From Ornithodoros turicata (lineage: Eukaryota > Arthropoda > Arachnida > Ixodida > Argasidae): 64,000 nt of DNA. Position 1 is the stretch's first letter. Every line of letters starts with the position of its first letter. Under the pieces are notes generated by a model, which had not been told where the DNA came from, made no database searches, and saw only the letters and a list, made by a program, of their open reading frames with translations. The position numbers and the translations under genes are program-made. Shown in pieces: positions 10,746 to 21,588 of this stretch. The stretch covers positions 1 to 64,000 of the forward strand of contig NW_026999467.1 in assembly GCF_037126465.1 (NCBI RefSeq), given 5' to 3'.

Positions 10746-11833
10746 ATGTTAGTTCTCCTCTCATCGTCTCTCCTCGTCGTCTTCCTTCACAACAGTTCCT
10801 ACACCAAAGACCTGCAGTGGTGGAGCAAGAAACTCTTGTCGTGCCCCACTCGACCATTGCGCGAGAAATCTGTAGTACAAATTATTCAGTCAGACAGCTC
10901 CCTGAGGGGCTGGGGGGCGAGCTCCGAGGGTTCTGTAGTGGGCCAACAATGGACCAGCGACCAGGCTCGCCTCCACATAAACGAGTTAGAACTGGTAGGT
11001 GCCCTCTTGGGGCTCACAGCTCTAGTGAAAGCGCCACCTCAAGGGCGGATCCTTCTCCAGCTAGACAACAGGGCAGCAGTGGCAGCCATCAATCGGATGG
11101 GGAGCACCCATTCCTCACGCCTCAATCAGGTAGCACTCGAGCCCTGAGCCCTTGAGGGGTCTTGGTGTCTCAATCGTGGCCTGACAGTGCAGGCGCAATA
11201 CATCCCAGGGAGTCTGAATGTGGTGGCGGACCGAGCCTCACGTTTCAGGTTCGACAGCAGCAGCTGGAGACTGCATCCCTTAATATTCCGCAAAGTCGTG
11301 AAGCCGTGAGGACCAATTCTGGTAGACCTGTTTGCAGACCTGTCGAACTTCCAGGTGCCACACTACTGGAGTTGGAAACCGAATCCAGGGTCAGCAGGTG
11401 TGGAGGCCTTCAGCCAGCCCTGGTCAGGAACAGGTCTCTATGCTTCCCCCCCTTCAGCCTAATAAGCCGTTGCCTTCAGAAAATGTGTGAGTCACAATCC
11501 AGTCTCGTCCTAGTAACCCCGATCTGGCCCTCTCAGCCGTGGTATCCTTCCCTCCTGCGTCTTTCATGCCAGGAGCCTCGTCTAATTCCTCCACTTCCAG
11601 ACCTTCTACAAAACTCCCAGGGTGTAGCTCATCCACTGTTGGAACAGGGCCTTCGCCTGGCGGTATGGAAAGTGACCAGCGACCATTCACAGACCCAGGC
11701 CTTTCGGGAGAAGCTGCCGAGCTTACCTCAGCATCATGGCGTAGGGGCACAAAGCTTGTTTACAGCGCTTGCTGACGAAAGTGGGACAGCTGGTGCAGTA
11801 CAAGGTCGATGGATTCCCTTTCTCCCCCTATAA
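10746..11833 (+). pseudogene. DIRS-like RT end, RNase H and downstream domain (frameshifted)
   Basis: The frame 10746-11147 contains DLQWWSKKLL and then IQSDSSLRGWGA, ININELEL-like HINELELVGALLGL, and LQLDNRAAVAAINRMG, which are DIRS RNase H segments with the catalytic Asp and Glu positions. The protein continues after a frame change near 11150 (YIPGSLNVVADRASR; DLFADLSNF; WSWKPNPGSAGVEAF), then in frame 11162-11833 (FPPFSLISRCLQK, LVTPIWPSQPWYPSLL). These are typical of the region between RNase H and recombinase in DIRS and Ngaro elements. At least two frameshifts are present. Confidence 0.82.
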
Positions 11834-12761
11834 CAGCAGTCCTGAATTTTTTGGCCCATCTCCACTTCAACGAACGTCTAGCTTATAGAACGATAAACTG
11901 CTATCGGTCCGCCCTGTCCCAGATTATCGGTAGGTGCGAAGGGTATCCTTTAGGCGAGCACCCTTCTGTGTCTCGTCTGCTTAGGGGAGTCTTTAATCTT
12001 AATCCCCCTCTCCCAAAATATACCACTACTTGGCCTGTGGAAGTGGTCACCTCTTACATCTCTTCCTTCGGCTCAAACAGCTACCTCCCCTTACGCCTTT
12101 TAACTTACAAACTGACCATGCTCCTAGCCCTTGCTACGGCTGGCCGCTCGGCAGACCTACGTTTGTTGTCTACAAAGGGTATAAGACGACAAGTTTTGGG
12201 CTGGGATATAGCTCTCAGTGGGTTACGGAAAACATCCAGGCGCTCGGGGACTGCACCTTTCCTTTTTATTCCTGCCCTGCCACAGGAACCTCTTCTTTGT
12301 CCTGTGCTCTGCCTGCAATCTTATATAGCACGCACCCTCCCCCATCGGAACAGCTGTCCTCAGCTCCTTCTGACAACCCAGAAGCCGTATAAGCCTGCCT
12401 CACGCGATACTATATTGCAAATTGGCTAAAACGGGTCCTGAATCTTGCGAGTATTGACACCCGCATCTTCCAAGCACACTCTACTAGGGGTGCAGCAACA
12501 TCCAAAGCACTAGATAGGGGGCTTCCTGTCTCTGAGATACTCAAAGTTGCTGACTGGTCTTCTGACACCACATTCAATCGTTTCTACAGCGTGAGGCTCG
12601 CTCAAGGACTAGCTACGGGGTTCAGGTGCTATCTCAGGTGTGCACACAGCTTTGAACCAGCAGTTGTAAACCCTGATAGTAAGTGGCGACATATACAGAA
12701 ATTACCAGTTCTGACGAATGGTACTTACCTGAAGTTAGAGCAGGAATTATACGATGTATAG
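11809..12761 (+). pseudogene. DIRS-like tyrosine recombinase
   Basis: This enzyme would integrate circular cDNA by site-specific recombination instead of using an integrase. The core shows ATAGRSADLRLL (catalytic Arg). After one frameshift at about 12421, HSTRGAATSKA follows (His at 12477-12479 and Arg at 12486-12488), then ADWSSDTTFNRFY (Tyr codon at 12585-12587). The full R, HxxR, Y set is therefore visible. The frame runs on to a TAG at 12759-12761, across the start of the inverted repeat. One indel apart, the recombinase looks well preserved. Confidence 0.85.
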
Positions 12762-12780
12762 AGAGACACTTACTATCAGG
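12661..12780 (+). repeat. DIRS-like repeat block, left copy
   Basis: It starts with a 25-base block (12661-12685) and ends with the reverse complement of part of it (12767-12780). The 81 bases 12700-12780 occur again in inverted orientation at 15777-15857, while the 25-base block occurs again in direct orientation at 15766-15790. Such mixed direct and inverted terminal sequence is characteristic of DIRS-type elements. Confidence 0.85.
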
Positions 12781-13599
12781 AGGTGTGCCCTCCCGTTACG
12801 TGTCCCACCCTTACACACCCTGTTTACTCATACATTTGTATTATTCTCTCCTGACAGGTCGAGGCAGAGTATGACCTTAGGCCATCAGTCTAATCAAGCT
12901 CGTTCCTATGGCCAATAAATGTAGTTGTGCACACCCTCGTACTGTCTCTCGTATGTACCTCCATCCCCTCCTCAGTCGACAATAGGAAAGACGGGTAGGG
13001 ATTAGGGAAGTGACACTATGGCTGCGTTCCAATACCCCAGTTAGTCGACTGCCTAGTGGTCTAACCGGAAGTGCCGCCATGTTAAGTCTCGTTCCAAATC
13101 TCGCCAAGTCCGCTATTCAGTCGGCTACCGCCTAGTGCGCATCGATGGCGTCTATACGCCTGACCATCTGACAGCCGGGATTGCTGACAGCGGGAAACGC
13201 TAGTACAGGTCGCGACAAAAGTTTACGGAACACCGGAGTGATGTATATAGTCATCTGAGCGATGCCGTTGCTGAAAACAGGAGCAGATAGACTTACAAAC
13301 AGGTGACTGTATGGGTACTCCATGCACCTCTCAGTAAGTGTACCCACTCCCGCTCGCTGCTAGGGTGTCGCTCCGATCGAGAAATACGTCGCGCTGGTGT
13401 TCCGTAAACTTTTGTTACATTGGCTAGGAGGAGAAGTGTGCCGGGCGCCATATACACGCCATGTGATAGGGAAGCGCAAATCGCAATGACAGGTTCTGGC
13501 GCGGCAGAGGGCGCTGCAACCACTAGGCGAGTCGGGTCGCGGGAAGCAGACGCTTACTTGTCAGCAAAACGTGTGTCGTTTCGAGCATTTGTTTGTTCA

Positions 13600-13975
13600 G
13601 TTTGTGCCTCTTTGGACGCTTCTGTGTGTCACTTAGCGAAGTCTGGGTATCCAGTCTTCACGACAGGGTCTATGCCACCGAGAGGACGAACATGAGGTCT
13701 TCCTGTTCCGACCACCGAAGGAAACTATCCGCAAAGAAGAGTGCGCGTAACGTAAAGCGCGCGGAGAAAGGACTGACAATTGACTGCGTTGTGTGTGAAC
13801 GGCACTTCGAGGAAGGGTATGCCGTGAGGACTCTTCCGCACATCATTGGCGACGAAAACGTTGAAATTCCGAGGGACAGGTGCTAACGGACGATGCCGTT
13901 CCAGCACTGTTTCCGGACGCGCAGAAGTATTTCACGAAGAAAGTGCGCCCATCAAAAGAAACCTGGATTCTGGGG
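13600..13975 (+). pseudogene. THAP-type zinc finger, frameshifted
   Basis: THAP domains are C2CH zinc fingers that bind transposon ends. Three frames are needed. The first gives SSLHDRVYATER, the second HEVFLFRPPKETIRKEE, and the first again RNVKRAEKGLTIDCVVCERHFEEGY with the Cys-x2-His pair. A third frame gives VLTDDAVPALFPD, the AVP box that closes the domain. The order and spacing are right for a THAP domain. At least three indels make it a pseudogene. It is the presumed DNA-binding head of the lost transposase. Confidence 0.72.
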
Positions 13976-14331
13976 CGCAGGTGCACAACCTCAACCCGTT
14001 GTGCATTTCAGCAGTGATGGAAACAATTTTGCAATCTCTATCAACGTACGGCGCATGAAAGAATGGTCAATGACATGACACATCAGAAAAGATGAAATGG
14101 AATTCCGTGTCCAAAATTCTTTTTTTGCTGCATACAGACTTAGTTTGGACTGGTTACAAAACGGACAAATTGTCGTATAAAAGCTGTATACAGTGTGCTT
14201 AATACAGAATTTGATAAGGGCTGGTTAGAAAGTGGTTCAGAATTCCTGTTTAGAAAATGTATACAGTGCGCTCAATAAACCCTGTACGCACCGTTATTCA
14301 GGTTTCTGTCTGCTAGATTGGGAGCGAGTAG

Positions 14332-14572
14332 TAATAATAATAATTGGGTGTTTCCGTCGCGAGACAACTGAGATCATGAGCGACGCCACAGCGGTCGGTC
14401 TGTTGATTGCTTTTGCCCACCTGAGGGTTCTTTAACGTGAGATTAAAGCTCATCACACGGCACCCCGTATTTAACGTCCCTCGCGGAGGACGGCGTGTCT
14501 AAGCAACTTGTACCCTGCCACCAAGTTGCTGGCGTCCTCGGCTGGGTTCGAACCCGCGATCTCAGGATCAGA
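14332..14572 (-). mobile_element. SINE with B-box-like head and (ATT)n tail
   Basis: The 241-bp insertion reads on the minus strand, with GGGTTCGAACCC near its 5' end (a match to the RNA polymerase III B box) and an ATT-repeat tail at 14332-14344. It is bounded by a 12-base target duplication, GGGAGCGAGTAG at 14320-14331 and GGGAGCGAATAG at 14573-14584, with one difference. No clear A box is visible, so the head may be 5' truncated. Confidence 0.75.
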
Positions 14573-15765
14573 GGGAGCGAATAGGCTGGATAGGTCATGG
14601 TTATAAGAGCTGCAAACTAGAAAATCATTTTGATAAGCCGCACAGATCCAAGAAAGTGAGTTCACCAGCTACTTCGACAAGGGATGCCTTATATGCATGG
14701 ATTGGCCAAGCTCATTTCCGTGCTGGAAGAATCAATTCCGTTATATTTTTCCACTCAGAAGCTCTACGTCCGCAGAGTCTTTGACCTTATGCAAGTTCTT
14801 GACCAATCTAAGGCTTGAACAAATTGGCTGTGACGTGCACTGCAATGAAGTGACTGGACGTGTTCTTCAGTTCTTTTAGTCACACGACTGCATTCTCTTA
14901 CAAAGTTTCTTTTTTTCTTTGTCTCTCAAATTTTCTTGAATAAGGAGAATGTGTCAAAAAGAAAGCGCGGAAGCATTTGAAAATACGCTTGAACGGAAAC
15001 ATATCTCTTTGATCCGTTCAATCGTACATGTATACACCAGCTCGCTTGTCTCCTCTACTTATGTTCAACGAAAATACGCTATTTTTGCTTGAAAATACGC
15101 CATTTGAAAATATTTTCTATGACGTCTCGGTAATATAAAATATAAAAGTGTTCAGTACTGTACGATCATGACTCTATTTGTTTTCTTTTTGAAAGTTTAT
15201 TTTTTTCTTTCTTCTTTAAAAATTGCGCGTGCTCGTGTTCTCGTTGTTATTGCTGCATAATTAAGAGGACATGAATCAAGTACCACCAAGATTTCTTTTC
15301 AAGCTAACATGAAATCCTGGGTTTGAGTGCCGAACTCCGCAACTAGGACGTAGGAGCCCTTCCCACGTAGGAGCCCTTCGGGAGGTAACTCGCCTAATGC
15401 GACCAGCGCCACCTGGATCCTTTCATTGCAGTTTTGTGCGCTTATTTCCCGGCGCCCGGAACACTTCTCCTTCTGGCCACTGTACTTTTGTCGGGATCTG
15501 TACCTGCTGCGCTTGCGCCGTACGCATTTCTTGCGTGAGCAACGAGATGGCGCCACAGGCGCCTCGGCAAGGCAAGCCTGTTCCAATAGTGACAAGCAAA
15601 GGGGTCAACTCAGCTGCCTAGTCAGGCGGTCAGGCGGCTTCGCGGGCGCGAGGTATTGGAACGCAGCCTATATATGATGGGAGTGGCAGCGCCCATCTGG
15701 GATCCCAGATTTCAATCTTTTGGCTTTGAACTTGAGTTCCGACGCACGGAAAATGGGAAAAAACC

Positions 15766-15857
15766 CAGTTGTAAACCCTGATAGTAAGTGTCTCTCTATA
15801 CATCGTATAATTCCTGCTCTAACTTCAGGTAAGTACCATTCGTCAGAACTGGTAATT
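15766..15857 (-). repeat. DIRS-like repeat block, right copy
   Basis: Bases 15766-15790 repeat 12661-12685 in the same orientation. Bases 15777-15857 are the reverse complement of 12700-12780, with all bases I compared agreeing. This is the partner of the left block on the far side of the nested DNA transposon. Confidence 0.85.
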
Positions 15858-15870
15858 GTTTCGCCCATAC

Positions 15871-17359
15871 AGAATACATGGGGCCGCCGGAGGTCGTAAT
15901 GCCTGTCACGTCGGCTGCTCTTTGCCATGCCCAGCCCTTTCCTGTTGCTATCCTACATTTGACCGAGTTCTCCGCTCGTGACGCTGCTTTCCGACACATG
16001 ACAGCGCGTCGTCACAGCGGCCGTACTCGCAACATTTTCCACAGTTTTCCACTGGCTAGAAGCGAAAATAAGTTGCTATACAAAAAAGTAAACGATATTT
16101 GACCTTCAACATTGCCTTTTCTTGTGTTTTACCTTACTTGGGCAATGTTCTGCGGTGCAGTCGTAGGAAACTCAATAGCAGACGACAAAAAAGAAACTCA
16201 TAACGGTGTTGTTCGACGCTAGGCAGGCGAGATGGTGGTCAGACTCCACGCAAACAGACAAACAAGTACAAGCCTTAATTTGGGCACATTAGAAATCAGC
16301 GAGTTCAAGCAAAACCCGCATTCTTTTCTAATTTCCCGAATTCAAGCTCGATTTTAATTCTTGTTATTGTCGTCGAATACTTTAGTTGAGAAGGAACGTT
16401 GGTTGAATTGCGGCCGTTTTCTTGTTGTACGCGCTTAAGTTGAAACCCTTAGTCATTGTATTGCAATCATCCTAGAGATCGTACTGTAGTTATTCCCATC
16501 CCACCCCCTTTCCCAGTTATTCAGTCATTCCTCAGTTATTCCCATTTCATGTTTACTTCACATGTTGTCGTAGCACACTTTACTTCAAAAGTTTGTTTGT
16601 GCAAGCCGTGTCCCCGTTACGTCTGCTTTGTCACGAGTGGTCACCGGCCATCCCAAACGTTTTCGGGTGTCTCTATAGGACTGGGAGAAGCACACAAATG
16701 TAATAAGAATAGCACGGGAGGTTACAGACATAATTGAACGTGTGGCAGGCAATGCCATGTATCAGAAACCCGTATCTAATGAGACCACGTGAGAGAAGTG
16801 ATGTTCTGAGGCTGGAACAACATAGAAAAAAGAAAGGAAAAATACATACAAAGCCTCAAATTGCTCAGTGACTTTCATCTTTCATCGTTAATGAGAGTAC
16901 CTTTAGACATTCTTGCGCGGTTACCTAAAAACAACGGTTTTTAGGCGCGAGACACACGTGGTGCACATTTCAACGCAGAGTAGCAGACGACAAAGCGCTC
17001 ACGCATTACATCACACAGTGCCGTGTATGCCAAAGGGAGTCTGGCCATTAATGAGACCTGCCTATACCTGAGGCTCCACCCACTTTTTGAGGTATCTAGC
17101 CAATCACAGGTCGAAATACAGTTGTCTAATTACTACATCCATCCAGTACTTATACCTCACCCTTATTTACTGGGCGCTACCATTTTGGAGAAACTCGATT
17201 GATTCGGATTGAAACGGATACCACCGGTGACAGACCAAAACAACGGATTTTGCGCCCACATTTATCAACGCCATTTGCACGGAGAGAGGCGTGTTGGGAA
17301 GGCTCAGAATTGCAGAAATGGTTGCTGGCAGAAGTGATTGGTCAGGATGGCAGTACAAC
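15871..17359. other. Non-coding stretch, mostly no recognisable feature
   Basis: No open frame here resembles a protein I know. The only structured item is the small duplicated insertion at 16785-16888. Confidence 0.6.
16785..16888 (+). mobile_element. Short retroposon-like insertion sharing sequence with 38347-38750
   Basis: It is flanked by TAATGAGA (16777-16784 and 16889-16896). Its body begins ATGTTCTGAGGCTGGAACAA at 16801 and carries TACATACAAAGCCTCAA, both also present at the start of the tRNA-bearing insertion at 38.35 kb, and it ends with the same GTGACTTTCATCTTTCA tail. It lacks the tRNA-containing arms. It may be a deletion product or the simpler parent of the longer element. Confidence 0.55.
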
Positions 17360-18565
17360 AGTAGTATTTTTTGAGTAATTTAATTACAATTTTCAGTAAT
17401 CAATTACCAAGTAATCGATTACTTGGAAACTAAAGAATCCACATTGTTCGGGACGACGCACACACACATATACGGGATGATTCACCGCCGCGAGAAGACA
17501 AAACCAACTGCCCTCTGCAAGTTCGGTGCAAGGCAGCTGTCTTACCTTTAGGACTTTTCCCGCAACAATTACTTACCCGAGGACCCCAAGGTCAATTGCC
17601 ACAGTGTTCCGCACGTGTAGTGCATTTTTGAGTCCACTGTCCTCTCCCCATTCATGTGTACTATCTATCCGTAACCCGGCCTGTATGTAGGGTTGCCACC
17701 AGGCCGGTTATTTGCGCGCTTTGCCGGTTGCCGGTAGGAAGGTGATACCGGCAGCCTTTTGCCGGTATTTGTGCCTCAAGACCTTTCATAAGGGCTTTTA
17801 CGGGGTTTTCCCTTCAACATTTCACTACAGCTTGAATAAATCTGGAGCACAGACCCAACTCCGCAGTCACCAGTCGTTTTCTTAGTTATTCATTATTATT
17901 ATTATTCATTGTTATTATTATCATTGTTATTCATTCAGTCTTGTGTTCGGTGGAGACAAGAGCAGTGGTTGTGGAAGGCTGTTGGTGGTTGTGTCGAGCC
18001 AGCTAGAACGTTCCTCACCCACTTTCCCTTTCCCACGAGCCTTTGCTCCTTCCCCTCTATTCCACCTCCTCTACCTCAGCCGGTATTTTTCACTCCGAAA
18101 GGTGGCAACCCTACCTGTATGCAGTAAGTTGGACTGTAGGTTGTACCGTGAACCTGGTGAGTCATTTGGGGGAGTTCAAGTTGGGACTCTTTTCACAGAA
18201 CTCTCAACCTCTCGACACATTTTTCACAGAACTCTCGACCCCGATAACCTAATGCCACTCTTGGGACCATGAGCCCCTGTCAGTCTTGTGCGGAATACTG
18301 TCGATATCACAACGATGTCGACGATCTGCAATGACTTGTCGCCGTGGCCTCAGCTATCCGGCATGTTCAGAGCGCTGGAGCGAAGGGACAGAAACGACAT
18401 CTTGTTGAAATCGTTTTCTCAGATATCGAAAGTAATTGGCAAAGTAACGCGTTACTTTTCAAGGCGTTACTTCATTACTTTTTCCGGCAAGTAATTTGTA
18501 ACGGTAAAAAATTACTTTTTCGTAGAAAGTAACGGTAACGGTAATCAATTACTTTTTTTAGTAAC
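17360..18565. mobile_element. Possible hAT-like MITE with GTAAT-type subterminal repeats
   Basis: Bases 17370-17440 and 18420-18565 are both rich in AGTAATT, AATTACT and AGTAACG motifs in opposite orientations, a common subterminal pattern in hAT MITEs. A younger MITE (17688-18113) lies inside. I found no convincing 8-base target duplication, so the ends are only approximate. Confidence 0.35.
17688..18113. mobile_element. hAT-type MITE, TAGGGTTGCCACC family, copy 1
   Basis: A 426-bp element with 13-base inverted ends TAGGGTTGCCACC and GGTGGCAACCCTA. It is flanked by a perfect 8-base duplication, CCTGTATG, at 17680-17687 and 18114-18121. An 8-base duplication is the hAT signature (P elements also make 8). 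It contains an ATT-rich microsatellite at about 17890-17935. A longer sibling is at 59430-60121. No coding capacity. Confidence 0.9.
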
Positions 18566-18670
18566 GTGTACAAGTCGCATGGCAGCCCCCATGGAAAACT
18601 GTAACCAATGAAATGCGCCTATAAGTTTGATTGACAGGTCGAGCCTCTTTTTAGGCTCCTCCATACACGA

Positions 18671-18702
18671 TAGAGTCACTGTACCGGGGTACAGTGACTC
18701 TA
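18671..18702. repeat. 32-base near-perfect palindrome
   Basis: Fifteen bases, TAGAGTCACTGTACC, are followed after two bases by their exact reverse complement. It could form a tight hairpin or be a dyad site. No context explains it. Confidence 0.8.
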
Positions 18703-19892
18703 ATACACGGCACTGACCAACGCCTCCTATACTTAAAGCATGACTTATGCCTGTCACGTCGCACGCTTCACAATGGGACTGTGGGGGACGCTTTGTTTCT
18801 CCTTTCTTACGCGGCGTGGCGCCACGTTCTCACACTACTTCGAGACAGCCATATCTCCTTTCGCGTGTATTCCTGGTGCTTTCTTGGACCGGAAAACACG
18901 AAAAGAACACATTTACAGTGTTCTAGAACACACACTGAGTTCTCACAATTATTTGTTACAAAATTCAAAACAAGAAAAACATAAAATTAGCTATGCATGA
19001 GTGCGTATATTTATGAAAGGAAATGTTTACCATGGCCACACGCAGTACCAACATAAAAACTCAATGTTCTACAACTTTAACACTTTCCGCGACAGGTGTT
19101 TCCTTCCGAACATCTTTACAACAGAGTTCTTATCAGTTATGTCCATCGCATGGTTGTTGAGTAGTGGCTTGATAAACTTTTTGCACAGAAGTTCCAGGAA
19201 TGTTTTTCTATGGTCCCGTCCTTCGTTTTCACAAACTATAGGGATTCAATTCAGCATGTTCACAACAGCATGTTCTACACTCGTTCTGACCCAGATAACA
19301 CAAAGTTTCCTGGGGACGTCCACATAATGTTCTAACGTCCGTCGTCCAAAAATGTTTGTCCCTGCGAGGGACCACGGACGAATTTCTCGGGACCTACTCC
19401 GTAAATCCACCGAAGCTCCGTCGTCGGAGGAACATCGGATGATAGCACGTGGTGGTGTTTCACTGCTCCCATAGCAACCGCAACGGCCGCTGAAGCGCCA
19501 CCTGACCGGAGACGATTATGAATGTTCGTGGGAGAAACAAATGTCAGTCAGTGTCTTTTACTCCACCATTTTTGCCATTCAAAGCTGACAGAAAAGTAGA
19601 TGAAGTGAGAATATTAACAGGGTGCAGGTGATAAATGTGAATCATCTGTTGCCCCCAAGATTTTTCTAGAATTTCTTTGAGAGATGTTCAAAATTTTATT
19701 TGCAGTTTGAGTTTATATACGTATATCCAACACCGCGGGTCCCATGATTTCTGTTCCTTTTCTTTCTTTCTTTTTATGATTCATTTACATCAGCAATTCA
19801 CATATAACATCGACTTAGTGAAAGTATACTTATGTAGTAATTGTAATATTTAATGCTTTTCATATCTTAGGGCTCCTCTTTGTTCGTTTTTT
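18703..19892. other. Non-coding stretch without recognisable genes
   Basis: Open frames are short and look like chance. GGGACGTCC-like words near 19315-19400 recall the repeat at 39043-39254, suggesting old interspersed repeat sequence. Nothing else was recognised. Confidence 0.5.
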
Positions 19893-20917
19893 CGGGTGTA
19901 GCACGATTCCCCCGTCCCAACTCCCCCGTCTCATTTCCCCCACGCCGTCTCCCCCGTGTGTCAATTCCCCCTGTTCCAATTCTCCCGTGACACTTTTCGC
20001 GCAGTTTGCGTTTCAGAAACGAAACAAAGACTTTGATAGGCGTCGACAGTGACGCATTTAGTGTTTGAGCCGTCGGTATCTAATCAAGTGATCTCATCAA
20101 TGGTCATCTATACGGGCCGTTTTTGGCGATACTCAGCATTTCATGAACACTCTTCCTAGAAATACCTGGCAAAACCACCAATCATATGAAGGTACAGCTA
20201 CTGTGATGACTAGAGCCTGCATATTTAGGCATGAAAAAATGTTGGTTTCAGGCGCCTATAAAAGGCAAAAAAAACTCTTTTAAGGCACTACAAAGGAGTT
20301 GTAGGCATCACAAATTACAGCCCAGTTTTTCGTGCTCTACATAGAGCCCAACTCCAGTGTGGAAAGCAGAGAAAGGAGTGGATCTTGATGACACATGGAA
20401 GACAAAAATCAGCCCTGCAACTACTGTCTCAGGGCTACCGGAATCAACATAAATGAGTCGTTACATGATATCTGTATACATAGAACTAGAAATACTCGAA
20501 CACGTTGCTTTTAACGCCAAGTGACCCGTTTCATCTAATGGCGCTATATTGATACTAACCAGCGAATGATCTCCAATCAAACCCCAAGCTTGTTATTTAT
20601 CAGCAATTTTGTCAAAAGCGCCCCTTCAAGCAATAAATGAGTTCGAAAACGCGCGGGCAGGTATCGTAGAGCGACGCCTTCCACAAGCCTTATCTGTTTT
20701 TGCTGCCGAATAGTAGGAATAAAGCTAGTTACAGGCGTTTATATCAAAACAGGCACTAACGCCGAAATTGAATTCTACAAAAAAATTCAGCATTTTTGCA
20801 GCATATAGACATGACACGCTTTAGCCTCGCCGTTTAAAAATAAGAGATGAATAAAATTCAGTGGCGATTTAGCGGTAAATGCGAGAGAAATGTGTTAGCA
20901 TTAAGCGCCTTTTCCGG

Positions 20918-21025
20918 TCCATACTTGACTTCCGGTTGTCCACTTCCAGTCTAAACCCGACTTCCGTTTCTCCACTTCCGGTTGTCCACCTCCGGTCTAT
21001 ACTTGACTTCCGGTTCGACACTTTC
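20918..21025. repeat. Degenerate tandem repeat of ACTTCCGGT words
   Basis: The motif ACTTCCGGTTGTCC alternates with CCGGTCTATACTTG-type words several times. ACTTCCGG is an ETS-type binding core, but repetition by local duplication is the simpler explanation. Confidence 0.65.
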
Positions 21026-21043
21026 AATTCGTATATGTAAGTC

Positions 21044-21240
21044 CATTTAATTAACCTTTAATTACCCTCAATTACTTTCAGTTGCCCTGTATAATTACCC
21101 TTTAATTACCTGAGGTAATCTTGAATTTCATTTCCTTACCTTTAATTACGTTTACTTGCTTGAATTACTCTCAATTTCGATTTAACTGACGTTAATTACC
21201 TTTAATTACATTTAATATTTCTCTTAATTACATATATCTT
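21044..21240. repeat. AATTACC-rich degenerate array, left part
   Basis: Words such as TTTAATTACC, CAATTACTTT and TTAATTACA recur about every 10-20 bases. The same pattern resumes at 23597-23690 on the other side of the CR1-like insertion, so one array was split. Confidence 0.7.
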
Positions 21241-21588
21241 ACATTCATTCATTATTTATTTATTTATTTATTTTACCCCAAGGGCCCTTACGGGCATTAC
21301 ATGGGGGGTGGGAAAAACAGTTAGTTACAGTACACAGATAACAGGAAAAGAATTACAGTATACATACAGTTACAATTGAGAAATCAATACAGTATATAAG
21401 ATATAAATAAAATGTAGAACATTTACATGATGAAAGTGAAGATAAAAATAGAAAGAGGAAAAAGAGGACATAATACAAAAGAGTTAGTACACCAATAAAC
21501 AACCCGAACATACTTAATACATAATAAATAATACATAATAAATTTGCAAGTAATCTAACAGAGAAGAAAAAAAATAAAACACAAAAAA

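Larger units (their letters stand above)
13020..15668 (+). mobile_element. TIR DNA transposon with THAP remnant, inserted in the DIRS-like element
   Basis: The ends are inverted repeats: GGCTGCGTTCCAATACC at 13020-13036 and its complement at 15652-15668. TAT flanks both ends and may be the target duplication. Sequence outside both ends belongs to the DIRS-like element, which supports nesting. The only protein trace is a THAP zinc finger, known in P, Kolobok and ISL2EU-type transposases; no catalytic domain remains, so I do not assign the superfamily. The body also contains a SINE (14332-14572). Confidence 0.7.
10741..15870 (+). mobile_element. DIRS-like tyrosine-recombinase retrotransposon, 5' truncated and interrupted
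   Basis: The plus strand carries the end of a DIRS-type RT, its RNase H, and a tyrosine recombinase in the DIRS order, followed by inverted repeat sequence at 12661-12780 and 15766-15857. The interval 13020-15668 is a separate DNA transposon inserted between these repeats. The gag and most of the RT are missing, cut at the I-like LINE. The right limit is set just after the second repeat and is approximate. Confidence 0.8.

Noticed and set aside
12683..12874. Small protein sharing 28 residues with a minus-strand frame at 15.8 kb
   Set aside because: The match comes from the inverted DNA repeat of the DIRS-like element, not from conserved coding.
20918..21025. Cluster of ETS binding sites as an enhancer
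   Set aside because: The motifs are units of a degenerate tandem repeat with no gene nearby.
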